Below are positions 34,852 to 45,955 of a stretch of DNA of 64,000 nt, one piece after another; the stretch's first letter is position 1, and each line of letters starts with the position of its first letter. This stretch comes from Cerrena zonata (Eukaryota > Basidiomycota > Agaricomycetes > Polyporales > Cerrenaceae). The translations under genes were made by a program, and so were the position numbers. The notes under the pieces were generated by a model, which searched no databases, was not told where the DNA came from, and saw nothing but the letters and a program-made list of their open reading frames with translations. Location: positions 124,001 through 188,000 of the forward strand of contig JASBNA010000051.1 in the NCBI GenBank assembly GCA_038087015.1, written 5' to 3'.

Positions 34852-36724
34852 CTAAGCCACAAATCGCGATTCGAGGTCCTTACCGATTGTCAAGGTACGG
34901 GTTCAGACCTTATCGTCTAAGTGGGATTGCAGAAGTGGATTGGAGCAGTTGAAAGCAGAGGGATAGTTACTGCTTGCGCAATGTGCACACTCGCTCTAGC
35001 CGAGATCGCCGTCAGCCATGACAACTGTGGGTCCGCCAGAAAACAAAATCTCCGACTTACTTCTCTGGAAACTCGCAATATGGAAATATTCCGGGGCCAG
35101 CGGCTCGACCCGTCTTTCCGTCATTGCTGCACTCTAGAACCAAACACCACGCTGGCGAGACAAAACCAGACGGACAGATAAGTAGAAAGAGATAATTAGA
35201 TGGGTTTTGACATAGGTTGTTGATGTTGCAGGGTGGTGTACGGGTAAGTGAGCAAGGTTTCGCCTATATTCGTCTGACTCTACTTGCTCTACTGGGAATC
35301 CCATCCTAGTTCTTCTCGATCATTGCTGTCACCAAGGCCACGTTGACCCGTCCCTTTCTTGGTATCTTCATCAAGCAGTAATGGTACGCTTCAACCACGC
35401 TTCCGTAAAATGAACTATGATGTATTCCAGGCTCCACGCGACTTGTCTACTGTAATTATCCTCCGCCTGGTGCCTTTCCTTCAGTTCAGGAACCCATTTC
35501 AAAACCCATTTCATGACCACGCCGACGGCTTCTCTATTTGCAATCGTTTGGCCTGCGAGAGTCGTCAGGGTAGAGTTCAGTCAAATGTTGAACTTTGTTT
35601 CTCTATCCTATTTTGTGTCATAAAAATAGCAGGAAACAACCGCTTATTCCTCGATTTTACCTCGTACAGTTTCCGGATTTCAACCGCACGGAATTGAGAC
35701 CCGTCTCATGTTTTTCTCAAAACTGAACCTCTCGCGTAGAGAATCCGGTCTTAATTCTGAGGCTTATTTTGGACCCTCTTCCTTCCATAGATATTCCAAC
35801 CCCGCACCGGGTCCGAGTTGTCGTAGTCGTCGTCCAAGAAGAAGCTGCAAAAACCCGCAAGACTGACTCCATTCCGACGGAAAGCCACGTTCTCCACCAG
35901 CTGTTCCTAGTTCCCCCCGAGTTGAACGAACCGTCAGAAAATCCATAGGGACATTTCATTGCCTTGGCAATGAACACTCTCCCTCCCTCTCGCTCGTCGT
36001 TAACTCGATATGATAAATCGGGTCAGATGGGGAGGACATTGTTACTCACACACCTTGCTTGGTTTGAGGGTGGGCTGCGCATTGGCATCAGTCCGTGTAT
36101 GAAGTCCCAAGTTTTCTCCTTCCTTTTTCCTAACTTGTTTAAACCTGTAAACCGGATGGAGATTACGGACGGATTTTAGTGACCGCTTTCTCCGAATGTA
36201 GATGTGAGAAATATGTGGAAGCTGTTGGACGATTGATGTATGACCTGTGATTTCTGCACCTGATTTCCCTTCATGAACGTGAGGTTCTGGACATCCTGAG
36301 AACTCGAGAAGTCCATTAACGACGGACGACGTAACTACCGGAGGGGGCACCATTACATTGCGACATTACATTGCACCATTGAATAGACTCTCTCTCAAGT
36401 GGCTCTCGGTCGTTCGGTCAACTCTATCAGCAATATCAATATTTCATTACTCGGCACTCGGTGATCACTGATCAGTGGTCATTCGGTGGGCTTGAAGCCT
36501 CGATACCATAGCGCACCACATGACCGTCGCACTGGCAGTCGATGGGGACGAGATAGGACGAAAGGGGATTCTGGGGCAACCGGGCCACTGACTTGACAAC
36601 CAGCGGGCTTGGAGATAGCCGTTCCTGTATGCTTCATTATAAACCAGGTAGGATAGGAAAGGTCTCCTGATTTAGATAAAATGAGAATGAGAGGGGAGGA
36701 TCCCTCCCGCTTGATTGGAATATC
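34852..36724. other. unresolved region upstream of the MED25-like exons
   Basis: Two open minus-strand stretches have protein-like composition: 35580-35371 (including VVMKWVLKWVPELKERHQAE) and 35906-35751, entered from an AACTAG acceptor (including NGVSLAGFCSFFLDDDYDN). They lack ATGs and may be internal exons of the MED25-like gene or of a separate gene. I could not connect them. The remainder shows no clear coding signal. Confidence 0.3.
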
Positions 36725-37655
36725 CTAATGAAAACCACGAGTGTTGGTCCCTTAGGTCAAGTCGGACTGTGAGATGGGAGAGATGAAAACATAAGCAATA
36801 GTGTATTAACGTTTCCATCATCAGGTCCACAACATTTTACAGGGACAGGGGCAGGGACGTAGATATCGGTTAGAAAAAATTCTGAGGAACTGACATGAGG
36901 TTGAGATGTACATAGAGACATGAGAAAGAAACAACATGCTTGGGTTGGTCGCTTTTGTGCTAGAAGATCCCCCCCTGGGTACTGCGCTGACTGCACTCTT
37001 GGAGCTTGACTACTCAGCTTGGACTCAAATGGCTCGTCTTGTACTCGGCGATTCGATTACAGAGCGAGTGGGACGGTTGATAGGATGGACGTCACATCGG
37101 TGGATACATGAGTGGATCCTGGGAGTCGCGAGTTTTCCTCTCGACGTGCGGCCGTGGTGGTGAGGAGCTGGGTAGATGTGATCTACATATGGATAAATAG
37201 AACGAGATTAGTACGAGAGAGAGAGAGCGTGAAACACGTAATAAGAGTAAGAGAGAGCGCAACGAAGGGAAAAAACCTCGAAACGAGAACGAAAAAAGTA
37301 CGAGCGAGAGCATTGAAGGGATTACAATACACACACCTTCTCATCAAACTCTGTCAACGCGTCAACTTGAACTTTCCGCATCTCCCCAAACGCATCCCTT
37401 CAACCTCCCCAACACCTCCGCCCTCGCGTGCTTCAAACACTCAACTTCAGCACCGAGGTCGAGGACACGCGTCTTGGCTTCGACAAGCTGGCTCTCGGTG
37501 TCTACTAACTTGACTTGCGTTGCCTTGAGTGTGGATTGGGTTGTGTTGAATGACTTTAATTCAGTTTGTAAGGTCGCGACTGAGGTGTTGTGGGATTCCA
37601 CGGTGTGTCGGAGGGATGTGATTTCATCGTGAGCAGAGGAGAGTTGGGATGTGAC
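36725..37655 (-). pseudogene. duplicated, frameshifted 3' end of the coiled-coil gene
   Basis: This block duplicates the 3' exons and 3' flank of the coiled-coil gene at 38795-39690, in the same orientation. The final exon (near 37180-37064) still encodes REENSRLPGSTHVSTD and a stop. Its upstream intron, with CT/GA-rich tracts, is also present. A one-base insertion in the segment matching VLGRLRDAFGWM (AAGGG against AGGG) shifts the frame, giving a premature TGA at 37362. It cannot produce the native tail. The block joins a STAND NTPase remnant at about 37656. Confidence 0.7.
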
Positions 37656-38093
37656 TTCCAGTAAATAACGAGAATGAATAATTCCGGAGGGATCAAGGAC
37701 CCTTTGGATCCTCCCATATGAATGGAGGAAGAGTACTCCTATGATAGCGACAGGAGATAGAGGTCTCAAAATCGTTGCAAGTATGATCGGGAGGGCGGAG
37801 AGTGTCCAAAATAGTAGTCTCTCTTTTGCTCGATCACTTGAAATGCATGTCGTAACGGCGTAGATGATTCTGGGAAGTTTCTCGGTCCACTTCCTGATGT
37901 ATAAGATACATTGTTGGTCGTCACAAAGAATAGGAGGGTGTATGCACAGGTTACCCAGATTGTGCGTGAAGTACCATAGCGCAGTAGAGGAAGAGTCCGT
38001 ATCATCAAGATACTCCAGTAATAGAGGTAGAAATGTTTGATCATGGAGCTCCTGGCACCTCGGAGCGAGATGTGCCAGAACCTCCTTTACCAT
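37362..38093 (-). pseudogene. chimeric ORF: STAND/NACHT tail fused to coiled-coil tail
   Basis: This 243-codon ORF starts within the STAND NTPase remnant (helical residues such as VLAHLAPRCQELHDQ, IRKWTEKLPRIIYAV and a hydrophobic stretch). It then passes in frame, at about 37656, into the duplicated coiled coil (SSAHDEITSLRHTVE, TESQLVEAKTRVLDLG). It ends at the frameshift-derived stop. It is most likely a by-product of rearrangement. Expression is possible but not indicated by anything in the sequence. Confidence 0.5.
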
Positions 38094-38794
38094 ATTGACA
38101 ACCTGTTCTGTAACGTAAGTGCGAATATCATCTTCTGTGGTATCAAGTCCACCAAGTGCGATGGCAGTAGGCAGAATTGGATGGGATTATTCTCCACGGC
38201 CAAGTAAAAGAACCCTTCATGTGTGAATGAGAGGTTAGTATTTTTGTTAGCGACGGATCCGGAAGTCAAACACTCTGCATCTTCACTCGCATCCAACCCA
38301 TCGATAATGATTCTTGAGTGGTAGGGTAAATCAAATTTTGTCATTGACTTTTGGAGAAGATCGTGGTTCACCTTGCTTTGGCGTAACGCGACAAAAGGGC
38401 TAGCCTGAGCGAGCTGGTTTTTCAAGTTCAGAAATCTGAATCTGCCAAGACGAGCCCCTGTTATGTAAAGATACGGTTGGTGATCCCTTCAAGTTCTATA
38501 GTCTCGACATCGATCCCATTGGATTATAAGAGCTGTAAGATGTGCGCGTCTACTTGAAGATGGATTGAACAGAACGCTTTTCTTTGACTACATCATCGTA
38601 GAAGAACATCACAGCCTCGTCTTTGGGGCGAGACCTGAGCAATTCATGGATGAGAGATGCGGCTAGGGTACTTTTCCCCGTTCCGGGTTACCATGAATCC
38701 AGAGTCTCCGTGGTCTTGGTCAGCACTGGGAGGCAAATGGTAAATGAATCGGGCAAGCCAAGAGCCACCCAGTGGTGGCATATTGTCGAGTCCT
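37656..38794 (-). pseudogene. STAND/NACHT NTPase (fungal NLR-type) remnant
   Basis: On the minus strand a Walker A loop can be read as GTGKSTLAASLIHELLRSRP near 38675-38620, preceded in a different frame by LWIHGNP. One base is missing inside the P-loop, so the gene is broken. Further downstream are a Walker B strand RIIIDGLDA (near 38310) and DTTEDDIRTYVTEQV (near 38110), typical of fungal NACHT proteins that act in heterokaryon incompatibility or innate-type recognition. The N-terminal effector and C-terminal repeat domains are missing. It is wedged between two copies of the coiled-coil gene's 3' end. Confidence 0.65.
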
Positions 38795-39690
38795 AAATGA
38801 AAACCACGTTGAGTGAGGGGTACGTTCCTTAGGTCAAGTCGATAGAGATAAAAACATAAGCAATAGTGTATTGACGTTCCATCGTCAGTACAGGGGCAGG
38901 GACGTAGATATCGGCTAGAGCTAAGAGAAACATTCTGAAGAACTGACATGATGAGGTGTACACTGCATAGGACATGAGAAAGAAACAACATGCTTGGGTT
39001 GGCTAGAAGATCCCCCCTGGGTACTCGCTGACTACTGCATACACAACTCTTGGGGGCTTGACTACTCGGTTTAGGTGTATGCTTGGACTCAAATGGCTCG
39101 TCTTGTTTTCGGCGATTACGATTAGAGAGCGGTTGACAAGATGGACGTCGCATCGGTGGATACCTGAGTGGATCCTGGGAGTCGCGAGTTTTCCTCTCGA
39201 CGTACCGGTGTGGTGACGAGCTGGGTATGGGTAGATGCGATCTACATATGAGATTAGTACGGAGAGCTCGAGTGGAAACACGTAATAAGAGAGAGAGAGA
39301 GCGCAACGAAGGGAAAAAAAACGAAAAAAAGTACGAGCGAGAACACACACCTTCTCATCAAACTCACTCAACGCATCAACCTGAACTTTCCGCATCCACC
39401 CAAACGCATCCCTCAACCTCCCCAACACCTCCGCATCCTCCCTCCTCGCATCCTTCAAACACTCCACTTCGGCACCGAGGGCGACGATACGTGAGTTGGC
39501 TTCGACAAGCTGGTTCTCGGTGTCTGCTAATTTGATTTCTGTTGCTTTGAGTGTGGATTGGGTTGTGTTGAATAACCCTTCCGAGTGCTTCAATTGAGTC
39601 TGCAAGGTCGCGAGTGAGGTGGTTTGGGATTGGACGGTGTGCAGGAGGGATGTGATTTCGGAGTTGGCGGAGGAGAGTTGGGAGGTTAGG
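38795..39690 (-). repeat. parental copy of the duplicated 3' block
   Basis: This corresponds to 36725-37655. Both contain AACATAAGCAATAGTGTATT, GGGGCAGGGACGTAGATATC, the AAGAAACAACATGCTTGGGT stretch and the same final coding exon with small in-frame differences. The two blocks are separated by about 1.1 kb of STAND NTPase remnant. Confidence 0.75.
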
Positions 39691-42386
39691 GAGGAGAGGT
39701 GGGTTTCTGATGATGTTAGTGCGGCTTGGGTTTCAGTGAGGGAATGTGAGGTGCTGGAAAGTTGGGAACGGAGAGAGGAGATCGTTTCTTCATGAGTGGA
39801 GAGTGAGCGAGTTAGGGTGGTGTTAGTCTGTTCTGCGCGAGCGATAGTCGTATCCCTGATGGAGAGAGTATCTTCGAGAGCGATGGCTTTGTTCTGTGCA
39901 CCGATGATCTCGGTTCGGAGAGTAGAGATTTCATCTTCCTTACCGCTTAGAGTCAACCTGAGAGCAGATACCTCCTCTCGAGCCACGGAAAGTTCAGCCA
40001 TCAACTTGGCATTCGTCTCATCGGACACAGAGACCTGAGAACGCAACACATCATACTTGGCTTGTACAGCACCGAACTTCCCCTCGAGGGACTCGATCAG
40101 AGACCGTGCATCATCTCGCGCTCTTTCCAAGTCAGAAATATGAGCTTGTTGAGACGAGGAGAGGTTAGTAAGTGAGGTGATTTGGGTTAGGAGGTTCTGA
40201 GAATGGGTCTCAGCGGCCGCTTGGAACGCCTGAGCGGTCTCGGTGGTCGATCGGAGTTGCTCCTTGAGAGCGTCGATCTCGAGTTGGAGGGTCTGCATTC
40301 TCTCCTCGGATTCCGCACGAGCCTGTGAGAGAGAAGCTTCGACTTGGTGAAGGGATTCTTCAGCAGAGGTCTTTGCTTTCTCGGCGAGTGCGAGTGCTGA
40401 GGTGACCGAGCTCAGCGTGGAGAGCGATTGTTGAGAGGACTCCGAGAGAGTCTTCAACTGGTCTGCTAAGTCGGCCTTCTGGGCTTCCAATTCTGCTTTC
40501 ATGGATTCCAATTCAGAGATACGGGTCTGGTCAATAGTACGTGCGGACTCTGATTCTTGAAGTCGTTGTGAGATGGTTGAGATCATCTGAGTCTTTGACT
40601 CGAGTTCAGCTTGGAGGGTGGAGACTCTAGAGAGTGTGTCGGCAAGTGAAGCTGATTGAGAAGAGCATTCGGTTTGAGAAGCCAAGAGAGACGTTTGGGT
40701 GTGTGTTAGTTCATTCTGGAGGGTGTCGCGTTCGGAAGTGAGTGTGGTTAGTTGGGATTTGAGGTTAGTAATCTACAGAACAACAAGAAATGAGTGTCCA
40801 TGTCGATGGTTATACAAGAAGCGAGACGTACCTCGGTCTCATCACGGACATGATCATCATCTAGAGAAATAGGAGAGGACGGAGGGGGTGTCGCAAGACC
40901 CATACCAGTCCTACTCGCTCCTTCCTTGCTGATGTCGAGCTCTGGTCTTGGGAGATCGGCTTGTTCGTACTCCATGTGCTCGTCATCGCTAGGAGCAGGA
41001 GTGGGTCGTTTACTGTGTCGGTCGATGAAGGATCCCGAGTTGGTGCGCAGGATTGGGAGAGTGGAGAGGGTAGGGCGGGTGGAGAGTGTTCTGGGGATAG
41101 GGGCGGGTGGGTCTTCTGGTAAAAGGGGTCTGTGATTTGGGTATCAGTGGAAATGAGTCGTGTGGGAGGTGAGGTGGAAGAGACTTACGTCGCTGAACGG
41201 GAAGATAATGGAGAGAGAGGAGATAAATCCATGCATGGATCATCGTGGTCTGGTTCTGGTTGAGCGCGTTGCTGCTGAGAGACAAGTTGTTGACGGAGAG
41301 TGAGAATCTCGGTTTGGAGACGAGCGATTTCTTCTGCCGAGTCATCCGAGTTTGCGTTCTAGATTTATACCAGTTAGATCAGACTTGAGTGGAAGAGAGT
41401 GAATGCTTACCTCGTGAATGGTCACTCGACGAGAAGTACGACGAGCTCGCTTGGTCGCAGGTTTGTATACCGAGATACTCTCTGCTTCCTCGTCATCTTC
41501 GTCCTCAGACAAAGATGTCGCTTGACGCTTCCTGGCCCTCGACTTTGTCGGAGACTGAGGAACATGAGACTGACGTCGACGCTTGACGCCACTGGTGAAC
41601 TGCTGAGCGACGGATTTGATAATCGCATCGTCATTCACTATGTTGGCGTTTGCTCGGGAAGCTGCTCCTGCTCGGGATGTTGTGCGAGCTCGGGAGATGC
41701 CGCCCGCGGCAGAGGCTGCGCCGGGGAAGAGAGAATCGCGACGAGTGTCTGCGAGGACTTTCTTGGCGTTGGGAGTGAATGCGACGTTGGAAGATGGGTC
41801 GATTTCAAGGACGCCTTGGTCTTCCTGATAGGGGGGTAAGTTAGGATGGGTTGTGATGACGAGAGTTAGAGAAAAGGGTGCACGTACAAGCTTCTTGAGG
41901 GTACGAGTGACCCATGTAGACCATTGAGGACCGAGCTTGTCTTTTCGGTCTTCAGCGTTCTTACGGACTAGATGAAAGAGTTGTAAGTATGGTGCTTGAA
42001 CGAGATGAAAGAGAGAAGAGAAAATGGTGCTTTGACGTACCTTGTGCGCGGAGAGTGGCGGTATGGATAGAATGCTTTCTGTGATCACGTTGGATCTGGG
42101 AGAGTGCTTGAAGCACACCTGTGGAGAGGTTGTCAGCAGAGGTTCCGGACGAAGCGAGGATGGGTGGGAGGAGAAAAAGGGAGAAAGAAGTGGAAGGAGA
42201 AGATGAGAAGCGAAAGTGGGAGAGAGTGAGAGGAGAGGCGGGGAGAGAGAGGAAGAGATGAAAGAAAGAAGGGACCGAGAGAAGGAGAGGCAAGGATAGG
42301 GACGGGGAGGAGATTGGAGGACAAAGGAACGACGACTCACGTTCGGTATAAGAGAACTTGGCTTTCTTTGTGCGTACGGATACCAT
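39122..42386 (-). CDS. large coiled-coil protein with conserved helical N-terminal domain
   Basis: Eight exons join in frame: 42386-42341, 42118-42041, 41967-41888, 41824-41411, 41358-41189, 41129-40832, 40772-39351 and 39241-39122. The product is about 875 residues. The N-terminus (KFSYTERVLQALSQIQRDH, TATLRAQVRKNAEDRKDK, WVTRTLKKLEDQGVLEI) looks like a compact winged-helix-like domain. A basic, acidic-patched linker (KSRARKRQ, SEDEDDEEAE, KRARRTSRR) suggests nuclear localisation. Residues ~370-830 are an uninterrupted coiled coil with heptads rich in Ser/Leu/Gln. A short final exon encodes REENSRLPGS. The family is not recognised. The architecture suggests a nuclear scaffold, but that is inference. 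Its 3' end has been duplicated downstream. Confidence 0.65.
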
Positions 42387-42733
42387 GGTTAGATGTCAGA
42401 TAGATGTCAAGTAGATGTGAAGAGAGAAGCAAGCAAGAAGGCAAAGAAGGCAGTGTGTGTGTCGCAAGGTGAGAGAAGAAAGAAGGGTGAAGAAAAGAAC
42501 ACTCAGCCGACGTGGTGCGTATAAAAACGAGGACGCGAGAGAGCCGGACCCGACGCGCCATCGACGCGTGCAGACTCATTTACCCCACAAGCGCCGATAC
42601 CACCCGCACGTGTTCGCGACTCATATCAGCCAAAAAAGGAAACAGCCTCGTGACCTGCACCCAGACTGCGAAACGCGCACCCTCAACTCCTACTCAAACT
42701 ATAACGACCTTCTTCGATTCCGTGTAAAACAAA
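42387..42733. promoter_or_regulatory. shared divergent promoter region
   Basis: The coiled-coil gene (-) and the Sm D1 gene (+) start only 347 bases apart, head to head. This spacer must contain both promoters. It has a GTGTGTG run and pyrimidine/purine-rich tracts but no motif I can name. Confidence 0.5.
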
Positions 42734-43284
42734 ATGAAGCTCGTAAGGTATGTGTTGCTTTGGGGGGATTCTGTGCGGGTGGGAGGGTGCTGATGTTATC
42801 TTTGGTGATAGGTTTTTGATGAAGCTGAACAATGAGACGGTTACCGTCGAGTTGAAGAATGGCTCTGTCGTGCATGGGACGATTACTGGTATGTTTCTCT
42901 CCCTCCCTCTTCTACCCTTCTCCTACCTCTTATCTCTCCATCTACACCTCGTACTCGGACCCCAATATCTTACTAATGGCTTGCTAACACACACCATACA
43001 CAGGCGTTGACATGCAAATGAACACCCACCTCAAAACAGTCAAAATGACAGCCCGGAACAGAGATCCCACATCCCTCGATTCCCTCTCCATCCGAGGGAA
43101 CAACATCAGATATTTCGTCCTCCCCGATGCCCTCCCGCTTGATACCCTCCTTGTGGATGATGCACCGAAACCGAAGAGTAAGAAGAAGGATGAGGCGAGA
43201 GGGAGGGGACGAGGTGCGAGGGGTGGTGTTGTGGAGAGAGCTAGGGGGAGGGGGAGAGGTAGAGGTAGGGGACGGGGGTTCTAG
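42734..43284 (+). CDS. SMD1: small nuclear ribonucleoprotein Sm D1
   Basis: Three exons: 42734-42747 (14 bases), 42812-42888 and 43004-43284. The protein starts [19 protein letters not shown] and contains the Sm1 fold ([17 protein letters not shown]) and the Sm2 signature [14 protein letters not shown]. The C-terminus is an RG-rich tail ([12 protein letters not shown]), the usual site of symmetric arginine dimethylation. Sm D1 is one of seven Sm ring proteins bound to U1, U2, U4 and U5 snRNAs. Length, about 123 residues, is normal. No anomaly was seen. Confidence 0.95.
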
Positions 43285-43913
43285 GTGTCTTGCGGATGAA
43301 GGGTGTGTTTCCATACGATGCAGTTGTTTCGGTTTTTCTTGCTGTTGTTGCTGGTGTTTTACGCCGATGTCGACCTTTGTGGTCGGTTCTTGTACGCTTA
43401 TAGTCTCCAACTCTCTCTATCTCTCTCAAAATGTGAAGACTAAAATTGAAGCTGAAGGATCGTGTTTCGCGAGACGTCTTTAACCGATCGCGCGTGCTTG
43501 AACTGGCTTTCTCATTGTCAAAAGCACACAGAGTGGTTGCTTGACTCGGAGTGTACTTGGTAGATTTCCGACGTCCGGCATGCATACATAGTGCTAGTGA
43601 ATGTACAATACGGATCGTGTAGATGAAGCATACATGAGGTTGTTATCTCTCTCGCTCTTTCTCATACTAGCACCCCCATCTCCTCCGAATCCTTGCTTAA
43701 ACCGTACCGTATCGCATAAACACCCCACACCATAAACTCAAACTCAAACTCAAACTCAGACGATGACCCCTCCTCTCTTTCTCCTTCTCCCTACACAATC
43801 GAAAGAAATCGAGATCCTCGTGTTTGTGTTTTGCCGCCCTGGAAACAACACTCTACCTGTGACGTAAATTGACTCACTTGTCAAAACACTCTTCGTCATA
43901 GGGTAGGGGAGAG
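43285..43913. other. intergenic between Sm D1 and AsnRS
   Basis: This spacer holds the Sm D1 3' flank and the AsnRS promoter. A short (AACTCA)n-like run lies near 43736-43759. Nothing else was noted. Confidence 0.4.
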
Positions 43914-45955
43914 ATGTATAGAGTGTTGAGGCGTGTCGCTTCTTCTACTGCTGCGACTACTGGGCTTGGTTCTGTTTCTTGTGCTGCTGCTCGTGCTAGG
44001 TCTGGTTCGAAGTGCGGGTCCGGGTGGAAGAGGTATGCACACTCGGGTCCGTCGAGGAGAGGGTCCTTGCCGTTGACGATTAGGCAGTTGTTGGACTTGC
44101 CTCTCTCTCCCTCTTTTGCTTCTCCTGCTCCCACCTCTGCTACTCCCACTTCTTCTCCTCCATCTACTGGCTCTCACCAAGCTCAAACTCAAACCCACCA
44201 AGAACCAAGAATCCAACTCAACGGATGGATCAAATCCATCCGGAAACAGAAACGCGTCGCCTTCGCGGTCCTCTCGGATGGGTCGTCCGAGAGGACGATA
44301 CAGGCGGTGTTTAGTGGGGAGAGTGTTGGGTTGGTTAGGATGTGAGTTCTTCTTCTTCCTCCCTACCTTCTCTATCTATCTTCCTATTCTTTCGTTTCGA
44401 GTTTTTTTTGGGGGGGAGGAGGTTGAGTGGGAGAAGGGAAAGGAAGAGAAAGCTGATGCTTTTGTTAGGTTGACGAATGGATGTTGTGTACGGTTGAGCG
44501 GGGTGTTGAAGGAGAGTATCGGACCTGAACAGGATAGAGAGGTTGTTGTAGATGCCGTCGAGTATCTTGGGGGGTGTGATCCCGAGGTGTGTTTCCTCTC
44601 TTCTCTCTCCTCCTTCTCGAGTTTTCGTCATAATCCGAAGAAGAAGAGTCGTCCCCGTGCTCATACTTGTTGAATAGGAATACCCGATTGCGAAAAAGAC
44701 ATTGACGGTAGATTACCTCCGGGATCATACTCATCTGAGAGCGAGGACGACACATGTGGCTGCTACGATTCGGTTGAGGGATCAGGTCCAGAGGGTGTTG
44801 TATAGGTTTTTTCAGGTGCGTTTGCGCTGGTTTATTTTTTGTCTCACTTCATCACCTTTCTCGCTTACTGAGATGGTTTATTGATTATTGTAGGAAGAGG
44901 AATTTACGTATGTGCATACACCGGTGATTACTGCGAATGATTGTGAAGGCGCGGGGGATACGTTTAGCGTCGTCCCGTCTTCTCCTTCACCTCCTCCCTC
45001 CTCTACTACATCACAACCCGACTCCTCCTCTTCTACCTCACACCCCGACTCCACTTCTCCCCCCGAAAACAAACACTTTTTCAACCGCCCAGCATACCTA
45101 ACCGTCTCCTCCCAACTACACCTCGAAGCACTCTCATCCTCCCTCAACCGCGTATGGACACTCGCACCCTGCTTCCGTGCGGAAAAGTCTCAGACTGGGA
45201 GGCATTTGGCGGAGTTCTGGATGATGGAAGCCGAGTGGGCGTTTGTGGATGGTGTGGGTGAGGTTTGTGATGTTGTTGAGAGAGTTGTTAAGTGTGTGCT
45301 GGAGGCTGTACGGAGGGGGGAGAGTTTGGGAGTTGTTAGGGCTCACTATGGGGTGACTCCGTCTGGCGAGGAAATTGGGAAGGAGAAGTTGAGGATGTTG
45401 GAAGAAGCGGGGAGGTGGGATAAAGGATGGGAGAGGATGACCTACTCGAGAGCTGTTAGGGAGTTGAGGAAGAGTGGGGAAAAGTTCAGGTTCGAACCCA
45501 AGTGGGGCGCGTCGTTGCAGAGTGAACATGAACGATACTTGGCGGAGAGGTTGGTCGGGGGACCGGTGTTCGTCACTGACTATCCTGCTTCCCTGAAACC
45601 TTTTTATATGCGCGTCAACTCTCCCTCTTCCCATCCTCGTCTCCGTCCCCGTCTGATCCAGACGCAGAAGGCGAGACGGTAGCATGCTTCGACCTCCTCG
45701 TCCCATACCTCGGTGAACTCGTAGGCGGCTCGATTCGTGAAGAACGTCTTCCGGAATTACGTAGTGCCCTAAGGAAACATGGACTGGATGAGAAGGAGTT
45801 TGAGTGGTATTTGGATTTGAGAAGGTTTGGTAGCGCGCCGCACGCAGGGTTTCGGACTGGGGGTTGATAGGTTGGTACAGTGGGTTGGAGGGGTGGAGAA
45901 TATTAGAGAGTGTGTGCCTATGCCGAGGTATGCGGGGAGGATGTTGGTTTTGTAG
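43914..45955 (+). pseudogene. mitochondrial-type asparaginyl-tRNA synthetase with two C-terminal frame breaks
   Basis: Exons 43914-44341, 44469-44586, 44678-44815 and 44894 onward. The N-terminus is basic and presequence-like. The OB-fold anticodon-binding domain is RIQLNGWIKSIRKQKRVAF. Class II motifs follow: motif 2 CFRAEKSQTGRHLAEFWMME and the substrate loop [17 protein letters not shown]. After MRVN the conserved continuation ([27 protein letters not shown]) is one frame off. The native frame returns at a T-run near 45850, where motif 3 [11 protein letters not shown] and the ending MPRYAGRMLVL are read. As written, translation ends at 45682 without motif 3, giving an inactive enzyme. A Ser/Pro insert (near residues 290-325) is unusual. 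Because the protein is otherwise well conserved, assembly indels are as likely as true inactivation. Confidence 0.8.

Noticed and set aside
35700..35950. Plus-strand frame with a run of Val codons (GTC/GTA repeats)
   Set aside because: It arises from the complement of an Asp-rich minus-strand segment and has no start. The minus reading is more protein-like.
43914..44341. Reading the AsnRS N-terminus as a separate small protein
   Set aside because: The donor at 44342 joins in frame to the next OB-fold exon, so it is exon 1 of the synthetase.
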